The notes under the pieces: model-generated
Told to the model about the DNA's origin: nothing
The model's input: the letters and a program-made list of their open reading frames with translations, nothing else
Databases searched by the model: none
Program-made: the position numbers and the translations under genes
Assembly (NCBI RefSeq): GCF_000346615.1
Contig: NZ_ANNU01000003.1
Coordinates: forward strand, 1 to 64,000
Direction of reading: 5' to 3'
Origin: Nafulsella turpanensis ZLM-10
GTDB lineage: Bacteria > Bacteroidota > Bacteroidia > Cytophagales > Cyclobacteriaceae
DNA length: 64,000 nucleotides
Part shown: positions 57,304 through 64,000 of the stretch, piece after piece
How the letters are laid out: each line of letters opens with the position of its first letter
How positions within the stretch are numbered: the stretch's first letter is position 1

Positions 57304-58035
57304 ATGAAAACACTCGGTAAATATTTTATCTTTTTAGGTTCTCTTTTTAACAATCGCGAATCATTTAAAACTTATTTTAACTTAGTGTTGGATGAATCTG
57401 TAAGCATTGGCACCAGCTCTGTTTTTATTGTTGCCATTGTATCTACTTTTATCGGGGCTGTAACGGCTGTACAAACTGCTTTTAATATTGTAAGCCCGTT
57501 AATTGAAAATTACATAATCGGCAATATTGTGCGCGACATGACCATTCTGGAGCTAGCCCCTACCATTACTGCCATTGTTTTTGCCGGTAAAGTAGGATCA
57601 AGTATTGCCAGTGGCCTTGGCACTATGCGCATCACCGAACAGATAGATGCACTGGAGGTAATGGGGATAAATTCTGCCTCTTACCTGGTACTGCCCAAAA
57701 TAATTGCTTCCTTAATCATGTATCCTCTGCTGGTGATTCTGGCTGCTTTTTTATCTATTTATGGTGGTTATCTTGCCACTACTCTTTCCGGCATAGCAAC
57801 GCCTGAAGATTATGTATATGGCTTACGGTTTGCTTTTAATGAGTTTACTGTAACTTTTATGATGATTAAGTCTTTTGTATTTGCCTTTCTGGTTTCTTCC
57901 ATTTCGGCCTATAAAGGCTTTTTTACCACCGGGGGCGCTTTAGAGGTTGGACAGTCCAGCACCAAAGCGGTTACCAGCAGTGTAATAGCCATTTTACTGG
58001 CCGACTATTTTCTGGCTCAGCTGCTATTGAGTTAA
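57304..58035 (+). CDS. mlaE: MlaE-type ABC transporter permease
   Basis: 243 residues. The MlaE/YrbE family shows in F-I-G-A-V-T-A-V-Q-T-A, the central E-L-A-P-T-I-T-A-I-V-F-A-G-K-V-G-S-S-I-A and the late K-G-F-F-T-T-G-G-A-L-E-V-G motif. It forms about five membrane helices and exchanges phospholipids between the membranes. The ATPase mlaF follows 18 bases later, but no mlaD-like solute-binding gene is next to them. Start ATG is sound. Confidence 0.94.
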   Translation: MKTLGKYFIFLGSLFNNRESFKTYFNLVLDESVSIGTSSVFIVAIVSTFIGAVTAVQTAFNIVSPLIENYIIGNIVRDMTILELAPTITAIVFAGKVGSSIASGLGTMRITEQIDALEVMGINSASYLVLPKIIASLIMYPLLVILAAFLSIYGGYLATTLSGIATPEDYVYGLRFAFNEFTVTFMMIKSFVFAFLVSSISAYKGFFTTGGALEVGQSSTKAVTSSVIAILLADYFLAQLLLS

Positions 58036-58053
58036 TCTACGGAAAAAGACATT

Positions 58054-58806
58054 ATGATAACATTTGAAAATATTAGCAAAAGCTTTGAGGAAAAGGAAAT
58101 CCTGAAAGGCATCAGCGGAGAGTTTAAAGAGGGAAAAACAAATTTGATTATAGGTTCCAGCGGTACAGGTAAAAGTGTGCTGCTTAAAATAATTGTGGGA
58201 CTGGTCCATCCCGATACGGGCACAATTTATTTCGATGGGCGGGATTTTACCCGTGGCGATAAAAAGCTCAGAACTTCCATCAGGCGCGATATTGGAATGC
58301 TCTTCCAGGGAGGAGCGCTCTTTGACTCAAAAAATGTAGAGGAAAATGTGATGTTTCCTCTGGACCTGGACAAAAGCAAATCGAAAAGTGAAAAGCTCGA
58401 CCGGGTAAACTGGTGCCTGAAGCGGGTGGGACTGGAAAATGCAAATAAAAAGATGCCTTCTGAAATTAGTGGCGGCATGAAAAAAAGGGTTGGCATTGCC
58501 CGGGCCATCGTCGACGACATTAAATATCTTTTCTGCGACGAGCCTAACTCCGGCCTCGATCCGCAAACCTCCATTGTAATTGATGAACTGATTGATGAAA
58601 TTACCAAAGAGCTAAAGATTACAACAGTGGTCGTAACCCATGATATGAATTCTGTAATGGGAATAGGCGACCATATAATTTATCTGGCTAAAGGAAAAAA
58701 GCTATGGGAAGGCAGTAAAGATCAGATTCTGGAAACGAAAGTACCTGAACTGCACGATTTTGTCTTTGCCAGTAAGCTGCTCCAGAACATGAAAGAATCT
58801 TCTTAG
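58054..58806 (+). CDS. mlaF: MlaF-type ABC transporter ATP-binding protein
   Basis: 250 residues. Walker A G-S-S-G-T-G-K-S near residue 35, signature S-G-G-M-K-K-R-V-G-I-A-R-A and Walker B Y-L-F-C-D-E-P-N-S-G-L-D-P are all intact. This is the energising partner of the MlaE permease just upstream. Its stop overlaps the stop of the convergent large outer-membrane protein gene by 3 bases. No mlaD here, so the periplasmic shuttle is missing or encoded elsewhere. Confidence 0.95.
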   Translation: MITFENISKSFEEKEILKGISGEFKEGKTNLIIGSSGTGKSVLLKIIVGLVHPDTGTIYFDGRDFTRGDKKLRTSIRRDIGMLFQGGALFDSKNVEENVMFPLDLDKSKSKSEKLDRVNWCLKRVGLENANKKMPSEISGGMKKRVGIARAIVDDIKYLFCDEPNSGLDPQTSIVIDELIDEITKELKITTVVVTHDMNSVMGIGDHIIYLAKGKKLWEGSKDQILETKVPELHDFVFASKLLQNMKESS

Positions 58807-61800
58807 AACAGGGCCTGTAACATCATCCTTCCCAGGTGAACGACTTCCTGCCCCTCGGACTGCCTGCCTTCATAGCTGAGGTTCAGTTGAAGACCATTGA
58901 TGAGCTTCTGTTGCAGGCTCATTTCCCAAAGCCAGTTGTTTCCCGGCTGCAATGCCTCCAGCATGGCATATCCGGCCGGCGAATTAGGCTCTCCTTCAAA
59001 ATCAATTTGTACCTGCCGGATTTCTCCCTGAAGTAGCGTATTGCCTAATCGGCTGTAACGCAGGTTTAAACTGGCGTCCAGTAGCAGGGCTTCCCTGGCT
59101 AATTCCGGGTGGAGTCTGTTTTCTTTCTGAGCGACAGAAGCTTCGAGCTTTGCCTGGAAATCCAGGCCAGGCATCCAGCTTAACTCCGGACCTGCCTCGT
59201 GTGAAAGGATATAAAATTGCTGGCTCTTCAGGAAATCGGAATAGTTTCCAAGCCTTTCCTCTTCAAGTCGAAGGCGAAAGCCCCAGCTACGGCTAAAGTT
59301 ATAGCGATAGGCCAGACGGTACTGCTCCCGCTCTTCAGCTTCAAAACCGGCAGACAATAGCTGCTTCCGCTCCTGTAAGAGCAGGCTTCCATCCATGCCC
59401 CAGCGAAGGTTACTACGGTTATAAAACAGGTTCAGCTGCAGAAGTTGCCGTGTGCTCAGCAACTGTGGGCTCTCAGCCACCTCACCTGCTACAGGAATAA
59501 AGCGCGACCAGAGGCTTTCCTCTGTTGATTTCTTGCTGGAACGCCAGCTGATGTTTCCAGAAAAATTCCCTAAGACTTTCCGGATTCCCCTCTCCTCTGC
59601 CCAGGCTGGTATACCTGTGTAATTGAGCCGGTAATTCAGTTCGCTACTGTGGGCGAGAATAAAATCATTATTGGGAACAAATATGCGCAGGTATTCTTTT
59701 TCATCCGGGTTAATGGCCTCGTAAAACTCACCCAGTTCCTGGATACCGTTGTTATTTTCGTCCCTCCAGGTGTGCGTACCTTCTCCTGTAGGTACTTTTA
59801 CATAAACGAAGTCTCTGCGGAGCTCCCGGCCATTCCCAAGGGTGTAAACCAGCTCGGTCCGTAAAATATTCTTCCAGAAATTGCCAAGCCAGTTAAACTG
59901 CCCGCTCAGGATATTCTCAGCGCCGGCACCACGGAGAGAATCGATATAGTTCTTACTGTACCTATAGCTGCTTAGGGCTCTGAACTGCTGACCCCTAAAA
60001 ACTTTAGTGGCATAAGTAGCGGAAACAGTATGAGCAAGGGTGGCTTTTTTAAATTCTCCTTCCAGTGGAAGCTGGTCTTCCCGATGGCTGTAAAGAAGGG
60101 CGAATTGATTGAGGCTGCTTTCTCCATTACGGACAAATACCTGGTGCTCCCGAAAATTCATGAGCGTGCTCAGGAGCGAATCAGTTTCCTGCTGACGACT
60201 TGCCTGCCGATCGACGATATACCGATAGCCAGGCACCCAGCGGCTAAAATGTAAAGCGGCCTCTGCCTCCCAGCGCATCCATTTTACCTCCTTTTCGGCC
60301 TGCTGGTTGTTCAGGTAAAAATGCTGCCCTTCCAGTTGCAATTTACCAAAACGCTTTCGGGCATTCGCCTCCTGCTGCCAGCCATTAACAAGGCTTCCCT
60401 TTTGCCTGCCGGAAATGCGGTATCGCAGCCCGTTAAATACATCTTTCTCCAGCGCACCCCCAAGGCTTAATATATGATCGCTAAACAAGCTGCCCAAATT
60501 TGGCTGCAGCAGGCTCTCTTCTGTGGGTGTAACACCCCACTCGCGGTCAAATTCAATGGAACGGAAGCGGTCGATAGGACTAAAATCTTTATTGGTAAGT
60601 TCATAGTCGACTAAGGCCGACCAGCGGTAGTCTTTATCAAAGGAGGCTGGCCGGTCTTCCAGCCGGTATCCTGCTTTTAAACCTATACCCGCCCTCCGGT
60701 CTTCATCCTCTGCAAAAAGGTTCTGGTCATTGCCTGAAAAAGCCAATTCGGTAAACACCTCCTGGTATTCGTCCAGTGGAAGGCTCAATCCCCCCGTCAG
60801 CATATTTTTTTTTGTTGGAGCAGAAAGGAATCGGATAGGCTCGAAGTTTCCCTGCGGTAGCCCGTTTACTGGCGGCACATAGCGGTATACCTTTCCTGTA
60901 CCAATGTACTCGTCCAGAACATAATTGCCATTACCGTTTCCTACTTCTGCAAAGGAAAGCTGGTAAACTGCTTCCTGCGGATCAGTGGAAAACTCATAAT
61001 ACCTTAAAGGATTTCCCCCGGCACTCACCGTATCTACCTTTCTGTAAAGCAGTAAATCTTCACTGTACCCGATGCTATCGATTGCAGGTATATACACACC
61101 TGCTTCCTCCGGCGTAGCCAAACTGAGTTGCAGCTTTTCCTCCTCGCTCAGCTCGCCCATAAGTGGCTGGTTCCGGCTATCTTTTTCCTGATAGAACTGG
61201 GTATACATCTTTAACCTCCCCAGCTGCTGGCTATGAGAGGCATTAAGTGTACTTCGGCTGTATTGCCTGTCGGAATATTCATAGTCGACCCGGATACGGG
61301 AGTAGGGTGTAATAATAATACCTGGGTTGAAAGTAATTTCTCCGAGATTGTAGTCAATGGTATAATCGTAATTAAAGCCTCTCTTTAACAGCCGTCCATC
61401 GAGGTAGACCTTTTCGGAATTTGAAAGTACCATTACAAAACGTTGCCCCAACGGCCCAGGTAGCTGGTAAGGACCGGAAAGGCCTTCTACCGGCTCCAGT
61501 TGTACAGAGGCAAACCTACCTTTGGCAAGGGCCACTCCTGCCGATGTTCGGGAGGATCCGAGGCCCAGCAAAGGCATTGTGGTCGCCATTTGAACGCCCT
61601 GTACATTCTTCAGGTATTTTAAAAAGTAGCCTTCCTCCTGCTGCAAAACGATATCGCCGGCAATAAGGGAAGCGTCTTCATTGTACAGCTCTATAAAAAC
61701 CTTGTCAAACTCCTGCAGGCGCTGTGTGTTTCCTTCGGGCTGGTAGGGCACGTTCTGATCAGAAATGGCTGCACGGATGTTGATATTATCGGTCAGCTTA

Positions 61801-62279
61801 CCCTCCAGCTGTAGGTTAAGCACCGACTGTACAAAAACACTCTGTCGATTACCAAAAGAAATACCCCGGCTGAGGCTCCCGCTCTTCTCAAGACTATCGG
61901 TTGCAAAAAGCTCTTCCTTTAGGTAGCGGGGCGATTTTTCCTCTAAAGGGAAATCGTAGAGTGCAGTGGAGTCATACAGCTCCAGCGAACGATGCTGGTA
62001 AGTATGGTGAAGAGAATATGGCAGTGTCCGGTAACACACCTGCACCGAATCAGGCCAGTTTTCCCCTTCAAACTGTAAAACACCTGTACTTAAATCATAG
62101 TGAAGGGTAGAAAGGCTGTCGCTCCCCATTAGCTGAATGCTGGAAGGAAGTACGCTTAGAGAATCCAGCAGCAGGCCTTCCGGGGAAGGATTTATCCAGC
62201 GGCACCTTTGCGGCTGCTGCTGTCCCATTGCCCCTAATGGAAGGAGCAGGAGAAAACCAAAGCACAGTCGGGCCAGCAT
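58803..62279 (-). CDS. Large outer-membrane beta-barrel protein of unknown function
   Basis: 1158 residues. A signal peptide (L-A-R-L-C-F-G-F-L-L-L-L) ends near M-G-Q. The region near 135-240 has S-G-S-L-S-R-G-I-S-F-G-N-R-Q, then L-N-L-Q-L-E-G-K-L-T-D-N-I-N and A-A-I-S-D-Q-N-V-P-Y-Q-P-E-G-N-T-Q, blocks that recall the SprA-type start. The remainder alternates short amphipathic strands and ends in a terminal strand (M-L-Q-A-L-F), as outer-membrane barrels do. Its ATG overlaps the kinase stop (ATGA), so the two are made together. Function unknown; not enough similarity for a SprA call. Confidence 0.78.
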   Translation of the reverse strand: MLARLCFGFLLLLPLGAMGQQQPQRCRWINPSPEGLLLDSLSVLPSSIQLMGSDSLSTLHYDLSTGVLQFEGENWPDSVQVCYRTLPYSLHHTYQHRSLELYDSTALYDFPLEEKSPRYLKEELFATDSLEKSGSLSRGISFGNRQSVFVQSVLNLQLEGKLTDNINIRAAISDQNVPYQPEGNTQRLQEFDKVFIELYNEDASLIAGDIVLQQEEGYFLKYLKNVQGVQMATTMPLLGLGSSRTSAGVALAKGRFASVQLEPVEGLSGPYQLPGPLGQRFVMVLSNSEKVYLDGRLLKRGFNYDYTIDYNLGEITFNPGIIITPYSRIRVDYEYSDRQYSRSTLNASHSQQLGRLKMYTQFYQEKDSRNQPLMGELSEEEKLQLSLATPEEAGVYIPAIDSIGYSEDLLLYRKVDTVSAGGNPLRYYEFSTDPQEAVYQLSFAEVGNGNGNYVLDEYIGTGKVYRYVPPVNGLPQGNFEPIRFLSAPTKKNMLTGGLSLPLDEYQEVFTELAFSGNDQNLFAEDEDRRAGIGLKAGYRLEDRPASFDKDYRWSALVDYELTNKDFSPIDRFRSIEFDREWGVTPTEESLLQPNLGSLFSDHILSLGGALEKDVFNGLRYRISGRQKGSLVNGWQQEANARKRFGKLQLEGQHFYLNNQQAEKEVKWMRWEAEAALHFSRWVPGYRYIVDRQASRQQETDSLLSTLMNFREHQVFVRNGESSLNQFALLYSHREDQLPLEGEFKKATLAHTVSATYATKVFRGQQFRALSSYRYSKNYIDSLRGAGAENILSGQFNWLGNFWKNILRTELVYTLGNGRELRRDFVYVKVPTGEGTHTWRDENNNGIQELGEFYEAINPDEKEYLRIFVPNNDFILAHSSELNYRLNYTGIPAWAEERGIRKVLGNFSGNISWRSSKKSTEESLWSRFIPVAGEVAESPQLLSTRQLLQLNLFYNRSNLRWGMDGSLLLQERKQLLSAGFEAEEREQYRLAYRYNFSRSWGFRLRLEEERLGNYSDFLKSQQFYILSHEAGPELSWMPGLDFQAKLEASVAQKENRLHPELAREALLLDASLNLRYSRLGNTLLQGEIRQVQIDFEGEPNSPAGYAMLEALQPGNNWLWEMSLQQKLINGLQLNLSYEGRQSEGQEVVHLGRMMLQALF

Positions 62280-64000
62280 CAGGTAATTAGGGGTAACTCA
62301 ATATAAAAGACTGTCCCCTGCCGCGGCTCCGTTTCGAACCAAATACGGCCACCTGCATGTTCGATGCCTCTTTTTGCTATGGCGAGTCCCAGGCCTGAGC
62401 CGGTATACTTTGTGCTGAAGTTCGGAACAAATACTTTTTCCCGAATCTCCTGGTCAATCCCTTCTCCATTATCTTCAATCTCAATCAGGACTCTGCCCTG
62501 CTTGCTCCTTTGCAGGCGCACATGAATTTCAGGCTCCCTGGTATCAGGCACAGATTGAAGACCGTTCAAAATAAGATTGTTAAAGGTCCGCTGCATCATC
62601 TGCTCATCGCCGAGCACCCAAAACGCGCCTGCTTCAATTTCTGCCTCCACCGCCTGCTTTTGGCTGGAATAAAGTCGCACCACCCCCTTTAGCACCACGG
62701 CAACATCGAAGCGTTCCTGCTTTGGCACCGGCATTTTGGCAAAGGCCGAAAAGGAAGTAGCGATGTCGCTCAGTGTATCGATCTGGTCGAGCAATGACTT
62801 TACGGTTTTTTCCACTCTATCCTCTTCCTGCTCACTTTCCAGCTTTCCTCTCAGCATACGGCTCAGGTGCTGCAGGCTCAGCTTCATAGGCGTGAGCGGG
62901 TTTTTAATTTCGTGCGCTACCTGCTTAGCCATTTCTCTCCAGGCAGATTCCTTTTCGGAGCGGGAAAGGGCTTCTTTACTTTCCTGCAGGTTAATCAGCA
63001 TATGATTGTACTCCTTCACCAACATCCCTATTTCATCATTGGTCGTCCAGTGTAAGGGTTCATTCTTACCGGTAAGGCTCACCTTTTTCATTTTTTGAGC
63101 GATGTAACGCAATGGTCCTGTAAGGCCGCGCGAGAGCAGGTATAACAGGAGTAGAAAAAGGATAAAAAGGGAAGCAAAAATGGTAACAATACTGCTAAAA
63201 ACAGCCGTTAACTGTTGGGCCAGCTGATAGCCTGACTCGAAAAAAGGAAGGCTTAAAATACCCAGCAGGGCACCATTTCGTGGTGATCGTACCGCCATGT
63301 AAACAGATTTATACTGAAGGTTATTTACCACCTCATTCAGTAAAACCTGGCGGCTGTTCTGCTCCTTTATTTCGGCAAGAGCCAGTGGATTAATATAAGC
63401 AGCCAGGTAATTTTGCTGGTAAATAACAGGCTGGTTGGTGGCTACTAATTCACCAGTGGTGCTATATAGGTGCAAATCGGCCTCGGCATAGCGGGCAATC
63501 CGTTCCAAGGCGTTGGAAAGCTCCTCCTGGTTAGTTGCGCTAATGCCCCGCTGGTTCTCAAGCACTTCAGCCATATTTCGGCTGATACTCTCCGCTTTAT
63601 CAAAATATTCCTGCTCAGTATCCTCCTTAAAAGAGTTGTTTATCAGGCTTAGTATGGAAGCGCTCACAACCAGCAGCGGAATAAAAACAGCAAAATTCAG
63701 GTAAAGCTGTATTTTGGCTGTAAAATCCAGCCGCTGAATCGAGAAACGGTAGTAGACAACATAGCAAAGCAACCAAAGAGTAACACAAAAAACACACAGC
63801 AGAAAGAGAAAAGAGAAATTGGATACAATGAAATAGGCAGGAGCTGACTCATCTGTAATTATTACCACCTTACCATCTGCCCCTTTTTTCCCTAAATGGT
63901 GATAGCCATTTACCTCTATCCCTTCTTCGTAAAGTTCGGGTTGTTGTAAAAAGCCTTCCGGCAACTGGTGCACATAATCGAAGGCGCCGGCATTATACTC
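62279..64000 (-). CDS. NtrY-like sensor histidine kinase (N-terminus beyond window)
   Basis: About 574 residues seen, frame open through the right edge, so a start codon further on is likely; the GTG near 63973 is only the first in this window. Two membrane helices are visible (I-V-S-N-F-S-F-L-F-L-L and I-F-A-S-L-F-I-L-F-L-L), with an extracytoplasmic stretch between. A HAMP domain (L-T-G-P-L-R-Y-I-A), HisKA with V-A-H-E-I-K-N-P-L-T, and HATPase (N-L-I-L-N-G, D-N-G-E-G-I, G-S-G-L-G-L-A) follow. NtrY-class kinases sense envelope or nitrogen signals; no response regulator is seen here. Its stop overlaps the next ATG. Confidence 0.9.
   Translation of the reverse strand, partial: EYNAGAFDYVHQLPEGFLQQPELYEEGIEVNGYHHLGKKGADGKVVIITDESAPAYFIVSNFSFLFLLCVFCVTLWLLCYVVYYRFSIQRLDFTAKIQLYLNFAVFIPLLVVSASILSLINNSFKEDTEQEYFDKAESISRNMAEVLENQRGISATNQEELSNALERIARYAEADLHLYSTTGELVATNQPVIYQQNYLAAYINPLALAEIKEQNSRQVLLNEVVNNLQYKSVYMAVRSPRNGALLGILSLPFFESGYQLAQQLTAVFSSIVTIFASLFILFLLLLYLLSRGLTGPLRYIAQKMKKVSLTGKNEPLHWTTNDEIGMLVKEYNHMLINLQESKEALSRSEKESAWREMAKQVAHEIKNPLTPMKLSLQHLSRMLRGKLESEQEEDRVEKTVKSLLDQIDTLSDIATSFSAFAKMPVPKQERFDVAVVLKGVVRLYSSQKQAVEAEIEAGAFWVLGDEQMMQRTFNNLILNGLQSVPDTREPEIHVRLQRSKQGRVLIEIEDNGEGIDQEIREKVFVPNFSTKYTGSGLGLAIAKRGIEHAGGRIWFETEPRQGTVFYIELPLIT

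Noticed and set aside
58803-62279. SprA gliding/secretion protein call for the giant barrel protein
   Set aside because: Only the opening motifs resemble SprA, and the protein is about half the length of typical SprA (over 2000 residues).

Overview
The window reads as a chromosomal segment of a Bacteroidota species, most likely of the order Cytophagales. This is inferred from gene families (YqgE next to DUF349, DUF4159/MoxR/DUF58/BatA, a 59-residue histone-H1-like protein, the long form of IspG, a serine-palmitoyltransferase-type synthase, a KMSKR-type LeuRS) and from several matches to the Bacteroidota promoter consensus TTTG-N19-TAnnTTTG. I see no phage, transposase, CRISPR, rRNA or tRNA. 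Coding density is high, and most of the content is core metabolism and housekeeping.

Layout. 0.2-5.1 kb: DUF349 protein, YqgE, a deoxynucleoside kinase, and a three-gene minus-strand operon (47-residue membrane protein, DUF2452, unknown). 5.1-14.5 kb: a minus-strand operon DUF4159 - MoxR - DUF58 - BatA-like - DUF4175-like - large membrane protein, followed by an exported M20 peptidase. 14.6-17.7 kb: a TldD/PmbA metalloprotease pair with a 7-bp tandem repeat in front of the second gene. 17.9-22.9 kb: DNA polymerase IV, two exported unknowns, and a HAMP-GAF membrane receptor. 23-26.4 kb: ligA, a small unknown and dapA, translationally linked. 26.6-31.8 kb: histone-like protein, Spt-type enzyme, biotin carboxylase, DUF1015 and Maf. 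31.8-38.9 kb: MFP adaptor, TolC, serine dehydratase beta, class IV aminotransferase, thyA and an exported trehalase.

38.9-44.8 kb is the most interesting part. It encodes a stand-alone phytochrome photosensory core (PAS-GAF-PHY, all bilin-pocket residues present, no kinase). Just downstream lies a giant CheB-CheR-PAS-histidine kinase hybrid whose reading frame is split by a one-base shortfall in a T-run. Together they look like a two-piece light-signalling system.

45-64 kb: an MMPL/RND exporter, small membrane proteins, a PRC-barrel protein, leuS, two SDR enzymes, a lipoprotein, a GDSL esterase, ispG with a small partner, a MlaE/MlaF lipid-ABC pair without MlaD, a 1158-residue outer-membrane protein, and an NtrY-like kinase that overlaps it by ATGA and runs off the right edge. 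Start codons were moved inward where an overlap, a signal peptide or a ribosome-binding site favoured a later codon.
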